This document shows positions 1 to 9,175 of a stretch of DNA of 64,000 nucleotides, in pieces. The notes under the pieces are model-generated. The model searched no databases, was not told the origin of the DNA, and saw only the letters and a list, made by a program, of their open reading frames with translations. Numbering within the stretch: the first letter of the stretch is position 1; each line of letters opens with the position of its first letter. This stretch comes from Pseudomonas wuhanensis (lineage in GTDB: Bacteria; Pseudomonadota; Gammaproteobacteria; Pseudomonadales; Pseudomonadaceae): contig NZ_CP117430.1 in NCBI RefSeq assembly GCF_030687395.1, positions 1,798,001 to 1,862,000 of the forward strand. Reading direction: 5' to 3'. The translations under genes and the position numbers were made by a program.

Positions 1-555
1 CTGCCGAGCGGGGCGGGCAACGATCTGTTGATCGGCCTGCCGGGCAGTCATTCGAAATGGGTGGAAGTGGCCGACGGCTGCATCGAGCACTTCGATACTT
101 TCATGACTGGCGAAGTCTTCGCCGTCCTCAGTGAACACAGCATTCTGGGGCGTACTCAGCAGCGCGGCGCGTCCTTTGATGGTGAAGCGTTTGATCGTGG
201 CGTGCGGGTGGCCCTGTCGTCGGACGCTGAGATCGGGCCGCTGTCGACATTATTCAGTGCCCGCAGTCTGGGGCTGACCGGCGAACTCAGCGCCGTCGCT
301 CAGCCGGACTATCTGTCCGGCCTGTTGATCGGCCATGAACTGTCGGCCCTGGCCAACGTTCAGCGGCGTCGGCGCAACAGCGTGCACCTGCCCTCGATCA
401 TCCTCATCGGCAACGCCCAACTCTGCGCCCGCTACAGCCGGGCGCTCGACGCCTGCGGTTTTGCCCGGGTGACCCTGGCCGAGCAGGCCACCGAACGCGG
501 GTTGTGGCAGTTGGCGGTTGCCGCCGGACTGATCGCGACACCCCCATCCCGTTAA
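1..555 (+). CDS. dgoK: 2-dehydro-3-deoxygalactonokinase, C-terminal part (cut by window start)
   Basis: The reading frame is open from base 1, so the 5' part lies outside the window; 184 codons and the TAA stop are seen. The enzyme phosphorylates 2-keto-3-deoxygalactonate to the 6-phosphate in the cytoplasm, the second-last step of D-galactonate (DeLey-Doudoroff) breakdown. The visible segment starts in LIGLPGSHSKWVEV, a conserved stretch of the DgoK sugar-kinase family, and ends in a helical C-terminus. The aldolase, dehydratase and transporter genes of the same pathway follow on the same strand with only 19 bases before dgoA, so an operon is likely. The assignment rests on this fragment plus context. 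Confidence 0.88.
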   Translation: MPSGAGNDLLIGLPGSHSKWVEVADGCIEHFDTFMTGEVFAVLSEHSILGRTQQRGASFDGEAFDRGVRVALSSDAEIGPLSTLFSARSLGLTGELSAVAQPDYLSGLLIGHELSALANVQRRRRNSVHLPSIILIGNAQLCARYSRALDACGFARVTLAEQATERGLWQLAVAAGLIATPPSR

Positions 556-574
556 ACCTGACTGGAGGTCTGAC

Positions 575-1195
575 ATGCTCAAGCAAGCACTGGCACAAAA
601 CGGTCTGATCGCGATCCTGCGTGGCCTGCGTCCGCAAGAGGCGGCAGCCGTCGGTGAAGTCCTGTACGCGGTGGGATTTCGCGTCATCGAAGTGCCGCTT
701 AATTCCCCCGAACCGTATGAAAGTATCCGCATCCTGCGCAGTACCTTGCCCGCCGATTGCCTGATCGGCGCGGGCACGGTGTTGACGCCGGAACAGGTCG
801 AGCAAGTGAAAGCGGCGGGCGGCCAAGTGATTGTCATGCCCCACAGCGATGCCAAGGTGTTGCGCGCGGCGAAAGCAGCGGGGCTGTTCCTGTCGCCGGG
901 CGTGGCGACGCCGACCGAAGCCTTTGCGGCGCTGGCCGAAGGGGCGGATGTGCTGAAGATGTTCCCGGCCGAACAGATGGGCCCCGCCGTTGTGAAAGCC
1001 TGGCTGGCGGTGTTGCCGGCAGGGACGGTGCTGGTGCCGGTGGGCGGGATTACGCCGGACAACATGCAGGTGTTTGTCGAGGCCGGCGTCAAAGGTTTCG
1101 GCCTCGGTTCCGGGTTGTTCAAACCGGGCATGACACCTGAGGAAGTGGCAGTAAACGCCAAGGCGTATGTCGCTGCCTGGAATGCTTTGCGTTAA
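575..1195 (+). CDS. dgoA: 2-dehydro-3-deoxy-6-phosphogalactonate aldolase
   Basis: This is a class I aldolase of the KDPG/KDPGal family, 206 residues, a normal length. It splits 2-keto-3-deoxy-6-phosphogalactonate into pyruvate and glyceraldehyde 3-phosphate. Visible family landmarks are R16 in the ILRGLRP stretch, E39 in [12 protein letters not shown], the GAGTVLT phosphate-side loop near residue 65, and the Schiff-base lysine K128 in ADVLKMFP. The start ATG follows an AGGAGG-like ribosome site (tggaggtctgac). KDPG aldolase (eda) is the close alternative, but position between dgoK and dgoD argues for the galactonate enzyme. Confidence 0.93.
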   Translation: MLKQALAQNGLIAILRGLRPQEAAAVGEVLYAVGFRVIEVPLNSPEPYESIRILRSTLPADCLIGAGTVLTPEQVEQVKAAGGQVIVMPHSDAKVLRAAKAAGLFLSPGVATPTEAFAALAEGADVLKMFPAEQMGPAVVKAWLAVLPAGTVLVPVGGITPDNMQVFVEAGVKGFGLGSGLFKPGMTPEEVAVNAKAYVAAWNALR

Positions 1196-1241
1196 GACTT
1201 TTGGCGCTGTGAGCGCTGCATCTACAAGAGAGACAATAGAG

Positions 1242-2390
1242 ATGAAAATCACCAAACTCACTACCTTCATCGTTCCGCCGCGCTGGTGCTTCCTCAAAAT
1301 CGAAACCGACGAGGGCGTGACCGGTTGGGGTGAGCCCGTGGTCGAAGGCCGCGCGCACACCGTCGCCGCTGCGGTTGAGGAATTGTCCGATTACCTGATT
1401 GGCAAAGACCCACGCAACATCGAAGACATCTGGACCGTGCTCTACCGTGGTGGCTTCTACCGGGGTGGCGCGATCCACATGAGCGCCCTGGCCGGCATCG
1501 ATCAGGCGTTGTGGGACATCAAGGGCAAGGCGCTGGGTGTGTCGGTCAGCGATCTGTTGGGTGGTCAGGTGCGCGACAAGATTCGCGTTTATTCGTGGAT
1601 CGGTGGTGATCGCCCGGCGGACACCGCTCGCGCCGCGAAAGAAGCGGTCAGCCGTGGTTTCACGGCGGTGAAAATGAACGGCACCGAAGAACTGCAATTC
1701 CTCGATTCCTTCGAGAAGGTCGACCTGGCCCTGGCCAACGTCGCCGCCGTGCGCGATGCGGTCGGCCCGAATGTCGGCATCGGCGTGGACTTCCATGGTC
1801 GGGTGCACAAGCCCATGGCCAAGGTGCTGATGAAGGAACTCGACCCGTACAAACTGATGTTCATCGAAGAGCCGGTGCTCAGCGAAAACTACGAAGCGCT
1901 GAAGGAGCTGGCGCCGCTGACCAGCACGCCGATTGCCCTTGGCGAGCGGTTGTTTTCGCGCTGGGACTTCAAGCGGGTGCTCAGCGAAGGCTACGTCGAC
2001 ATCATCCAGCCCGATGCCTCTCACGCGGGCGGCATCACCGAAACCCGTAAGATCGCCAACATGGCCGAAGCCTACGACGTGGCATTGGCGCTGCATTGCC
2101 CGTTGGGCCCGATTGCCCTCGCCGCGTGCCTGCAACTGGACGCTGTTTGCTACAACGCGTTCATCCAGGAACAGAGCCTGGGCATTCATTACAACGAGAG
2201 CAATGACCTGCTCGATTATGTGAAAGATCCGCGGGTGTTCGACTACGACAAGGGCTTCGTGAAAATCCCCAACGGCCCGGGCCTGGGCATCGAGATCAAC
2301 GAGGAATACGTCATCGAACGCGCTGCCGTCGGCCACCGCTGGCGCAACCCGATCTGGCGCCATGCCGATGGCAGCTTTGCCGAGTGGTGA
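1242..2390 (+). CDS. dgoD: D-galactonate dehydratase
   Basis: A 382-residue enolase-superfamily enzyme (mandelate racemase subgroup) that dehydrates D-galactonate to 2-keto-3-deoxygalactonate using Mg2+. With the ATG at 1242 the numbering matches the E. coli enzyme: metal ligands D183, E209 and E235, general acid H185 (in GVDFHGR) and base H285 (in ALHCPLGP) all fall where expected. That is a strong reason to prefer this start over the longer open frame beginning at 1167, which would overlap dgoA. It lies 46 bases after dgoA and before the transporter gene, from which a REP pair separates it. Confidence 0.96.
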   Translation: MKITKLTTFIVPPRWCFLKIETDEGVTGWGEPVVEGRAHTVAAAVEELSDYLIGKDPRNIEDIWTVLYRGGFYRGGAIHMSALAGIDQALWDIKGKALGVSVSDLLGGQVRDKIRVYSWIGGDRPADTARAAKEAVSRGFTAVKMNGTEELQFLDSFEKVDLALANVAAVRDAVGPNVGIGVDFHGRVHKPMAKVLMKELDPYKLMFIEEPVLSENYEALKELAPLTSTPIALGERLFSRWDFKRVLSEGYVDIIQPDASHAGGITETRKIANMAEAYDVALALHCPLGPIALAACLQLDAVCYNAFIQEQSLGIHYNESNDLLDYVKDPRVFDYDKGFVKIPNGPGLGIEINEEYVIERAAVGHRWRNPIWRHADGSFAEW

Positions 2391-2415
2391 GTCCCTCCTG
2401 ACTCAACACAAATCC

Positions 2416-2521
2416 CTGTGGGAGCGGGCTTGCCCGCGATAGCGTCCTGTCAGTCACATCAATGCTGAATGTGCCGCCGCCATCGCGGGCAAGTCGGATC
2501 GCCGCACCGCCGCTCCCACAG
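2416..2521. repeat. REP pair (inverted, one copy degenerate)
   Basis: The copy at 2416-2440 reads ctgtgggagcgggcttgccc plus gcgat. The opposing copy at 2482-2521 keeps the outer ATCGCGGGCAAG and CCGCTCCCACAG arms but has about 15 extra or changed bases between them. Together they form the inverted arrangement of a Pseudomonas REPIN. It sits between dgoD and dgoT inside the presumed operon, so it may affect 3' stability of the upstream message; this last point is inference. Confidence 0.85.
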
Positions 2522-2575
2522 GGGGCAGCGCAAGTCTTCAAATTGACCTCAATAAACATAAGAAGAGGCACCCCC

Positions 2576-3886
2576 ATGCAACCGCAAACCCTCACCGGGC
2601 AGGCGTCGTTGGTGACGCCGAGCCGCAAGCGGTTTTTCATCATGGTCCTGTTGTTCATCACCGTGGTGATCAACTACCTGGACCGCAGCAACCTGTCCAT
2701 TGCCGCTCCGGCGCTGACCAGCGACCTGGGCATCGATCCGATCCATGTCGGGTTGATCTTTTCCGCCTTCGGCTGGACCTACGCTGCCATGCAAATCCCC
2801 GGCGGCTGGCTGGTGGACCGGGTGCCGCCGCGCATTCTGTATAGCGTCGCATTGCTGCTATGGTCGATTGCCACGGTGATGCTCGGCTTCGCCGCCAGCT
2901 TCATCGCGCTGTTCGTGCTACGCATGGCCGTTGGTGCCCTGGAAGCACCGGCGTATCCGATCAACAGCCGCGTGGTGACGACCTGGTTCCCCGAGCGCGA
3001 ACGCGCCACGGCCATTGGTTTCTACACCTCCGGGCAGTTCGTTGGCCTGGCGTTTCTCACGCCGGTACTCGCGTGGTTGCAACACCAATATGGCTGGCAC
3101 ATGGTGTTTGTCAGCACCGGCGCGGTGGGCATCATTTGGGCGGTGATCTGGTACGCGGTGTATCGCGAACCACGGGATTTCAAGGGCGCCAACGACGCTG
3201 AAATCGAGCTGATCCGCGAGGGCGGCGGGCTGGTGGATATCCAGGCTGAACAAGCCAAAGTGAAAGCCAAATTCAGCTGGACTGATCTCGGCATCGTTCT
3301 GACCAAACGCAAGTTGTGGGGCATCTACCTCGGCCAGTTCTGCCTCAATTCGACGTTGTGGTTTTTTCTGACGTGGTTCCCGACCTATCTGGTGAAATAT
3401 CGCGGTATGGACTTCATCAAGTCTGGCTTGCTGGCGTCGCTACCGTTTCTGGCGGCCTTCGTCGGCGTGCTGTGTTCGGGGTTCTTCTCGGACTTTCTGA
3501 TCCGTCGCGGCTACACCGTGGGTTTCGCCCGCAAGTTGCCGATCATCGGTGGCCTGCTGATTTCTACCTCGATCATCGGCGCCAACTTCGTCGAGTCGAC
3601 GCCGCTGGTGATTGCCTTCCTCGCGTTGGCCTTCTTCGGCAATGGCCTGGCCTCGATCACCTGGTCGCTGGTGTCGACGCTGGCCCCGGCACGCTTGCTT
3701 GGATTGACCGGTGGGGTGTTCAATTTCATCGGCAACCTGGCGGCGATTACCACGCCCATTGTCATCGGTTTTCTCGCTTCCGGTGATTCGTTTGCCCCGG
3801 CGATTACCTATATCTCGGTTCTGGCGTTGTTGGGTGCGCTTTCCTACGTATTGCTGGTGGGCAAGGTCGAGCGTATCAAGTTGTAG
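2576..3886 (+). CDS. dgoT: MFS transporter, probable D-galactonate permease
   Basis: A 436-residue major facilitator of the anion:cation symporter family (ACS), with about 12 hydrophobic segments. After a short cytoplasmic N-terminus comes TM1, then NYLDRSNLSIAAPAL, the classic first-loop sequence of ACS members such as DgoT, GudP and ExuT. The GGWLVDRVPPR loop between TM2 and TM3 is the MFS signature. The ATG at 2576 is preceded by agaagaggc and gives the usual family length; the longer frame from 2462 would translate REP sequence. Its place directly after dgoD suggests galactonate uptake; a related hexonate or glucarate substrate cannot be excluded. Confidence 0.85.
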   Translation: MQPQTLTGQASLVTPSRKRFFIMVLLFITVVINYLDRSNLSIAAPALTSDLGIDPIHVGLIFSAFGWTYAAMQIPGGWLVDRVPPRILYSVALLLWSIATVMLGFAASFIALFVLRMAVGALEAPAYPINSRVVTTWFPERERATAIGFYTSGQFVGLAFLTPVLAWLQHQYGWHMVFVSTGAVGIIWAVIWYAVYREPRDFKGANDAEIELIREGGGLVDIQAEQAKVKAKFSWTDLGIVLTKRKLWGIYLGQFCLNSTLWFFLTWFPTYLVKYRGMDFIKSGLLASLPFLAAFVGVLCSGFFSDFLIRRGYTVGFARKLPIIGGLLISTSIIGANFVESTPLVIAFLALAFFGNGLASITWSLVSTLAPARLLGLTGGVFNFIGNLAAITTPIVIGFLASGDSFAPAITYISVLALLGALSYVLLVGKVERIKL

Positions 3887-3946
3887 TCGCGGCCATCGGG
3901 CGACCATAATGCCGCCCGTTCACTCGCTCAACGGTAAAGGCTGGAT

Positions 3947-4750
3947 ATGCAGGAAGACGCCCCAAAAATCACCAAGGACGCCGCGCCGACTGGCACCCAG
4001 ACACTGCTTCGTGGTTTGGGTGTGGTTCAGGCCGTGGCCAGTGGCGCCCGCGATCTCAAGGAAATCGCCCGGCTGATCGGCACCACACGCAGCACCACTC
4101 ATCGTCTGGCCAGTTGCCTGGTGGACGAGCGTTATTTGCGGGTGGTGCCGCAAGTCGGTTATCTGCTGGGGCCGAAACTGATCGAACTGGGTTTCCAGGC
4201 ACGTGAAGAGCTGCCGCTGGTGACGCTGGCCGGGCCGTATCTGGATGAGTTGTCGGCGTTGACCGGCGACACCATTCACCTGGCGATTCGTGAAGGCGAC
4301 GAGGTGCTGTACCTGCTCAAGAATCCGGGGCGCAATGGCCCGGAAATGCGTTCGCGGGTCGGCCATCGCATGCCGTTGGCGCGTACCGGGATTGGTAAGG
4401 CGCTGATGCTTGATGACTCGCAGGAAGAATGGCAACGGCTGTATGAAATCAGCTTGCCGGTGGGTGGGAAAAATCAGTTCTGGCCGCAGCACCCGGAGCA
4501 ATCCTGGGAGCAGTTTCAGCAGCGCATGATCGAGTACGTGGCCGGCGGTTACGCGTTCGATCTGGAAGACAACGAACCGTCGATCCGCTGCGTGGCGGCA
4601 CCGATTCGCGATGCCAGCAAGCGCATTGTCGCCGGCATCAGCATCGCCAGCACCGTGCCGTACATGCCGCTGGAAAAAATGGCCGAGCTGATTCCCCTGA
4701 TCAAAGGGGTCACAGCCCGACTGTCGGCGGAGTTGGGCCTGAAGGTTTAG
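3947..4750 (+). CDS. IclR-family transcriptional regulator, probable regulator of the galactonate genes
   Basis: 267 residues with the IclR plan: an N-terminal winged helix-turn-helix at about 18-80 (LRGLGVVQAVASGARDLKEI, then the recognition helix around TTRSTTHRLASCL), followed by a GAF-like effector domain from about 95 to 262. The C-terminal segment with SIRCVAAPIRD and GISIAS is typical of the ligand pocket. It follows dgoT by 60 bases on the same strand, so galactonate or 2-keto-3-deoxygalactonate is the likely inducer. E. coli uses a GntR-type DgoR instead, so the regulator family differs here. Its stop overlaps the convergent dehydrogenase gene by four bases. Confidence 0.85.
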   Translation: MQEDAPKITKDAAPTGTQTLLRGLGVVQAVASGARDLKEIARLIGTTRSTTHRLASCLVDERYLRVVPQVGYLLGPKLIELGFQAREELPLVTLAGPYLDELSALTGDTIHLAIREGDEVLYLLKNPGRNGPEMRSRVGHRMPLARTGIGKALMLDDSQEEWQRLYEISLPVGGKNQFWPQHPEQSWEQFQQRMIEYVAGGYAFDLEDNEPSIRCVAAPIRDASKRIVAGISIASTVPYMPLEKMAELIPLIKGVTARLSAELGLKV

Positions 4751-5799
4751 AGTTTCAGCGTCGCCATGTCGATCACGAAGCGGTATTTCACGTCCCCGGC
4801 AATCATGCGGGTGTAAGCCTCGTTGATCTGGCGGATGTCGAGCATTTCGATGTCGCAGGTGATGCCGTGCTCGGCGCAGAAATCCAGCACTTCCTGGGTT
4901 TCTGCGATGCCGCCGATCAGCGAGCCGGCCAGCACGCGACGACCCAATACCAGTTTGGCAGCGTGAACCGGTGGATCGATCGGTTCAATCAAGCCCACCA
5001 GAATGTGTACGCCGTCGAAACGCAGGGTATCGAGGTAGGGATTGAGGTCGTGCTGCACCGGAATGGTGTCCAGCAGGAAGTCGAAATGTCCTGCGGCGGC
5101 TTTCATCTGTTCTGCGTCGGTAGACACGATCACATGGTCCGCGCCTTGACGACGACCTTCTTCAGCTTTACTCGCCGAGCGGGTGAACAAGGTCACCTCT
5201 GCGCCCATCGCCTTGGCGAACTTGATGCCCATGTGGCCGAGGCCACCCATGCCGAGAATCCCGACCTTGTCGCCAGCCTTGACGCCGTAGTGTTTGAGCG
5301 GCGAGTAGGTGGTGATGCCGGCGCACAGAATCGGCGCGGCGCTGGCCGGGTCGAGTTTCTCCGGGATACGCACGACAAAGTGTTCGCTGACCACGATGCT
5401 GTCGGAGTAACCGCCCATGGTGTTGCTGCCATCGACCCGGTCCGGGGTGGCATACGTCATGGTCGGACCTTCAAGGCAGTATTGCTCCAGATCCGCCTTG
5501 CAGGCTTCGCAGTGGCGGCACGAGTCGACCATGCAGCCGACGCCGACCAGATCGCCGACTTTGTGTTGGGTAACATTCGCACCGACCGCGGTGACTTTTC
5601 CGACAATCTCATGGCCGGGCATCAGCGGGTAAACCGCAATGCCCCACTCGTTGCGGGCCTGATGGATGTCGGAATGGCAGACGCCGCAGTAGAGAATGTC
5701 GATCGCAACGTCGTCGGCCCGTGGGCTTCGGCGTTCGAATTTCATCGGGGCGAGGGGAGTAGTGGCTGACTGAGCGGCGTATCCGATGGCGGTGTACAT
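4747..5799 (-). CDS. NAD(P)-dependent zinc alcohol dehydrogenase (YahK/CAD-like)
   Basis: 350 residues of the medium-chain dehydrogenase family, cinnamyl-alcohol-dehydrogenase-like branch. Catalytic zinc residues sit in CGVCHSD and GHEIVGKV; the four structural-zinc cysteines are in CMVDSCRHCEACKADLEQYC; the nucleotide loop is GILGMGGLGHMGIKFAKAMG. Such enzymes reduce broad-range aldehydes with NADPH. The start at 5799 (MYTAIGYAAQ) matches family N-termini; the longer frame to 5853 adds 18 unlike residues. It is divergent from an AraC regulator 189 bases away, which probably controls it. The physiological substrate cannot be told from sequence. Confidence 0.9.
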   Translation of the reverse strand: MYTAIGYAAQSATTPLAPMKFERRSPRADDVAIDILYCGVCHSDIHQARNEWGIAVYPLMPGHEIVGKVTAVGANVTQHKVGDLVGVGCMVDSCRHCEACKADLEQYCLEGPTMTYATPDRVDGSNTMGGYSDSIVVSEHFVVRIPEKLDPASAAPILCAGITTYSPLKHYGVKAGDKVGILGMGGLGHMGIKFAKAMGAEVTLFTRSASKAEEGRRQGADHVIVSTDAEQMKAAAGHFDFLLDTIPVQHDLNPYLDTLRFDGVHILVGLIEPIDPPVHAAKLVLGRRVLAGSLIGGIAETQEVLDFCAEHGITCDIEMLDIRQINEAYTRMIAGDVKYRFVIDMATLKL

Positions 5800-5988
5800 G
5801 GTGAACCTCGCAAAAGCAGTGACAGGTGAGGCGAGCAATTCTGGGCGCCGCACGGGTTACCGGCCATGGCGATTCCTCCGGGTGTCATGCCTAATCCTCC
5901 GGCATGCAGCGTTGATTGGTCGCATTGGCGTTCAGACCTGCGATGATGCTTTCATCCCTCTTTCGCGACTTTTTTTGAAGAGCTCTTC

Positions 5989-6879
5989 ATGTTGTTGACC
6001 CGTCATCTCGATGCCAATGCCACGCTGGTTTCGCTGATCCAGCCGCTAACCATTCGCGATGGTTTCGCTACGACTGCGTTGCCGGGCGTGCAGGTTATGC
6101 GAGCCAGTTGTGATGTGGCCCGTGGCCCGCAAATCTACGAGCCAAGCCTGGTGATCATCGCTCAAGGCAGCAAGTTGGCGTACCTGGGCCCGCGTACTCT
6201 GGAGTACGGTGCCGGGCATTACCTGATTCAGGCGTTGCCGGTGCCGTTCGAATGCGAGACGTTTTCGGCTCCGGATGGCCCGATGCTGGGCGTTTCCATC
6301 GCCATTGACCGGGTGTTGCTCAGTGAGTTGGTGCTGGCCATGGGGCTGGCGCCGGGGCGCACTGTTCCTGCACAGACGCCCGAGTCCATGACCTCGGCGG
6401 TGCTCGACGATGCCATGCGCGGCTGCGTGGAGCGGTTGTTGCGCTGCCTGCACGATCCGCTGGAATGCCAGATCATGGGCCCGGCGCGCTTGCGTGAATT
6501 GTTGTTCGTGGCGTTGCGCGGGCCGCAAGCCGATGTGTTGCGAGCGTTGGTGGAACAACAGGGTCAGTTCGCGCGGATCGCGGCGTCGCTGAGTCATCTG
6601 CATGCGCATTACACCGAGCCGCTGAACGTCGAGACCCTGGCCAGTTGCGCGAACATGAGTGCGTCGACGTTTCATGAGCATTTCAAACGCAGCACCTTGT
6701 TGTCGCCGGTGCAGTATTTGAAGCGTTTGCGCTTGCTCAGGGCCCAGCAGTTGCTGCTGGGCGAAGGCTTGGGCGTGGCCCAGGTGGCGCATCGGGTGGG
6801 GTATCAGAGCACGTCGCAGTTCAGTCGTGAGTACAAGCGTTACTTTGAGCGTAATCCGGGGGATGAGCGCGCTGCCTGA
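5989..6879 (+). CDS. AraC-family transcriptional regulator
   Basis: 296 residues. The N-terminal half (about 15-170) matches the AraC-type N-terminal domain found in regulators next to oxidoreductases, with YEPSLVIIAQGSK and GAGHYLIQALPVPFECET. The C-terminal 85 residues hold two helix-turn-helix units: LNVETLASCANMSASTFHEH and VAQVAHRVGYQSTSQFSREY. It is transcribed away from the zinc alcohol dehydrogenase gene, the usual arrangement for a regulator and its aldehyde- or alcohol-responsive target. The ligand is unknown. The ribosome site is the gaagagctcttc stretch just before the ATG. Confidence 0.9.
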   Translation: MLLTRHLDANATLVSLIQPLTIRDGFATTALPGVQVMRASCDVARGPQIYEPSLVIIAQGSKLAYLGPRTLEYGAGHYLIQALPVPFECETFSAPDGPMLGVSIAIDRVLLSELVLAMGLAPGRTVPAQTPESMTSAVLDDAMRGCVERLLRCLHDPLECQIMGPARLRELLFVALRGPQADVLRALVEQQGQFARIAASLSHLHAHYTEPLNVETLASCANMSASTFHEHFKRSTLLSPVQYLKRLRLLRAQQLLLGEGLGVAQVAHRVGYQSTSQFSREYKRYFERNPGDERAA

Positions 6880-6914
6880 TCCACAGGTTCTTGTGGTGAC
6901 GCTTGAATTGCGGG

Positions 6915-6950
6915 CAACAAAAAGGCCCCCGTTCAGGGAGCCTTGTTGTT
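6915..6950. terminator. Bidirectional rho-independent terminator
   Basis: An inverted repeat with arms AAAGGC(C)CCC and GGGAGCCTT around a GTTCA loop is flanked by AACAA on one side and TTGTTGTT on the other. On the minus strand the stem is followed by TTTTTGTTG, directly after the etfQO stop, and on the plus strand by TTGTTGTT after the AraC gene. Confidence 0.75.
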
Positions 6951-6962
6951 CAGACGGTCGAC

Positions 6963-8627
6963 TTACATGTTCGGGTAAGTCGGGCCGCCGGAGCCTTCCG
7001 GCGCCACCCAGGTGATGTTTTGTGCAGGGTCCTTGATGTCGCAGGTCTTGCAGTGAACGCAGTTCTGGGCGTTGATCTGGAAGCGTTTTTCGCCGTCTTC
7101 CTTGGTCACCACTTCGTACACGCCGGCCGGGCAGTAACGCTGGGCAGGTTCATCGTACATCGGCAGGTTCTTGGCGATCGGGATGCTCGGATCGGTCAGC
7201 TTCAAGTGGCAAGGCTGTTCTTCTTCGTGGTTGGTCCCCGAGATGAACACCGAGCTGAGTTTGTCGAAGCTGATCTTGCCGTCCGGTTTCGGGTAGTCGA
7301 TCTTCTTGCAGTCGGCCGCCAGTTTCAGGCAAGCGTAATCAGGCTTGGTGTCGTGCAGGGTGAACGGCAGTTTGCCGCCGAAGATGTTCTGGTCGATCCA
7401 GTTGAAGCCAGCGCCGAGGATCGGGCCGAACTTGTGCATCGCCGGGCCGAAGTTACGGCTGGCGAACAGTTCGTCATAGAGCCAGCTCTTCTTGAAGGCA
7501 TCGACGTAAGTGGTCAGCTCCTGTGTGCCGTCCAGATCGGCGAACAGCGCATCGGCCACGGCGTCAGCGGCGAGCATGCCGGACTTCATCGCCGTGTGGC
7601 TGCCTTTGATCTTGGCGAAGTTCAGGGTGCCGAGGTCGCAACCGATCAGCGCGCCACCCTTGAAGACCATTTTCGGCAGCGAGTTCAGGCCACCTTTGGA
7701 GATAGCACGCGCGCCGTAGCTGATGCGCTTGCCGCCTTCCAGGTATTGCTTGAGCACCGGGTGATGCTTGAGGCGCTGGAACTCATCGAACGGCGACAGG
7801 AAGGTGTTGCTGTAGGAAAGATCGACGATCAGACCGACCACCACCTGGTTGTTTTCCAGGTGATAGAGGAACGAGCCCCCGGTGTTCTCGGTGCCCATGA
7901 TGTCCAGCGGCCAGCCGGCGGTATGGACTACCAGGCCAGGTTGGTGCTTGGCCGGGTCGATTTCCCAGATTTCTTTCAGACCGATGCCGTAATGCTGGGC
8001 GTCGGCTTCGCTGTCGAGGTTGAAACGCTTGATCAGCTGCTTGCCAATATGGCCACGGCAACCTTCGGCGAACAGCGTGTACTTGGCACGCAGTTCCATG
8101 CCCGGTGTGTACAGGCCTTCTTTCGGATTGCCTTCGCGGTCAACGCCCAGATCGCCGGTGATGATCCCGCGAACCACGCCGTTCTCGTCGAACAGCGCTT
8201 CCTGGGCGGCGAAGCCCGGGTAGATTTCCACGCCCAGGTTTTCGGCCTGCTGGGCCAGCCAGCGGCACAGATTGCCCAGGGAGATGATGTAGTTGCCTTC
8301 GTTGTGCATGGTCTTGGGCACAAAGAAGTCTGGAATCTTCTGCGCGCTGTCGGCGTTTTTCAGAACGAAGATGTCATCACGTGTGACTGGCGTATTCAGC
8401 GGCGCGCCGAGTTCTTTCCAGTCCGGGAACAATTCGTTCAGGGCGCGTGGTTCGAACACGGCACCGGACAGGATGTGAGCGCCGACTTCGGAGCCTTTTT
8501 CGACCACGCAGACGCTGATTTCCTTACCGGCTTCGGCGGCCTTCTGCTTCAAACGGCAGGCGGCGGACAGGCCAGCGGGGCCGGCACCGACGATGACCAC
8601 GTCGAATTCCATGTATTCGCGTTCCAC
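6963..8627 (-). CDS. etfQO: Electron transfer flavoprotein-ubiquinone oxidoreductase
   Basis: 554 residues, full family length. The enzyme takes electrons from ETF (reduced by acyl-CoA and other dehydrogenases) and passes them to ubiquinone at the inner membrane. The N-terminus has the FAD dinucleotide loop VVIVGAGPAGLSAACRLK. The C-terminal 60 residues carry the 4Fe-4S cysteines in CPAGVYEV and NCVHCKTCDIKDPAQN, followed by the conserved end WVAPEGSGGP. It is transcribed divergently from etfBA, its partner, across a 548-base control region with a near-consensus promoter and a PsrA-type operator. Confidence 0.97.
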   Translation of the reverse strand: MEREYMEFDVVIVGAGPAGLSAACRLKQKAAEAGKEISVCVVEKGSEVGAHILSGAVFEPRALNELFPDWKELGAPLNTPVTRDDIFVLKNADSAQKIPDFFVPKTMHNEGNYIISLGNLCRWLAQQAENLGVEIYPGFAAQEALFDENGVVRGIITGDLGVDREGNPKEGLYTPGMELRAKYTLFAEGCRGHIGKQLIKRFNLDSEADAQHYGIGLKEIWEIDPAKHQPGLVVHTAGWPLDIMGTENTGGSFLYHLENNQVVVGLIVDLSYSNTFLSPFDEFQRLKHHPVLKQYLEGGKRISYGARAISKGGLNSLPKMVFKGGALIGCDLGTLNFAKIKGSHTAMKSGMLAADAVADALFADLDGTQELTTYVDAFKKSWLYDELFASRNFGPAMHKFGPILGAGFNWIDQNIFGGKLPFTLHDTKPDYACLKLAADCKKIDYPKPDGKISFDKLSSVFISGTNHEEEQPCHLKLTDPSIPIAKNLPMYDEPAQRYCPAGVYEVVTKEDGEKRFQINAQNCVHCKTCDIKDPAQNITWVAPEGSGGPTYPNM

Positions 8628-8753
8628 AGGCTATCTCCTACTCAAGGCTCAACAGTTTTTTTTTCTAATTGGAGGTTGGGTGTCGCATTCATGAATTCCC
8701 CATAGTGCGGCACAGAGGACAATCGATGAACCACCTTTCTCTTTGGGTGGCGC

Positions 8754-8782
8754 ATTATATCTACACCACTCTTAGCGTCCAA
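8754..8782 (-). promoter_or_regulatory. Sigma-70 promoter for etfQO
   Basis: Read on the minus strand: TTGGAC (8782-8777), 17-base spacer, TATAAT (8759-8754). The -10 is perfect and the -35 differs from TTGACA at two positions. The predicted start lies about 120 bases before the etfQO ATG. The PsrA-type operator ends two bases upstream of the -35. Confidence 0.75.
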
Positions 8783-8784
8783 TA

Positions 8785-8798
8785 CAAACGTTTGTTTG
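8785..8798. promoter_or_regulatory. PsrA-type operator
   Basis: CAAAC-GTTT-GTTTG matches the published PsrA consensus (G/C)AAAC(N2-4)GTTTG(C/G) exactly with N4. PsrA is a TetR-type fatty-acid sensor of pseudomonads that, from memory of work in P. aeruginosa, targets the etf genes. The site touches the etfQO -35 box, so repression relieved by long-chain fatty acid or acyl-CoA is the simple reading. Effect on etfBA cannot be judged from position alone. Confidence 0.75.
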
Positions 8799-9175
8799 AA
8801 TCGGCTCAAAGCCAGATAAATCAAAGTCACGCGGCTTATGACTGGCCATTTTGCCGTATTGACCGGAATAGGTGTTCCGGTCAAGATACGGGCGGTTTTG
8901 CGCTCGCCGTAGGCTGACTGTTGGTTTCAAGAGCACCTCTAAAGACAAGGCGATGGCAGGGCAAGGTGATGCGCCACGCAGGTTTGGCGTGCAGTTTACA
9001 CGTCGCGATAATGAATGACTCGTTGGTCACCACTGACGAACGGTCATAAACGTCGTGAGCGATGGTCACTTGACACGAATGCCGGCGTTTTTAGAGGTGC
9101 CCTTGTGCCCCATATGCATCAACCGCCAGGTTCGCCTAGGCGACTTTCTTTTCACCGGAGAGTAACGAGGAATCC

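Larger units (their letters stand above)
8628..9175. other. Divergent control region between etfQO and etfBA
   Basis: There is no convincing gene in this 548-base gap; the short open frames seen on both strands lack ribosome sites and family features. The half nearest etfQO holds a strong minus-strand promoter and a PsrA-type palindrome (listed separately). The etfBA side has a TTGACA at 9070-9075, a possible -35 without a clear -10, and a long 5' leader of about 100 bases before etfB. Confidence 0.6.

Noticed and set aside
6903..8705. A 600-codon open frame on the plus strand opposite etfQO
   Set aside because: It is the antisense shadow of a high-G+C gene whose minus-strand product has all ETF-QO motifs; no ribosome site or family features.
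8881..9069. A 62-codon minus-strand frame in the etf control region
   Set aside because: It lacks a ribosome site and family features and lies where control sequences are expected.
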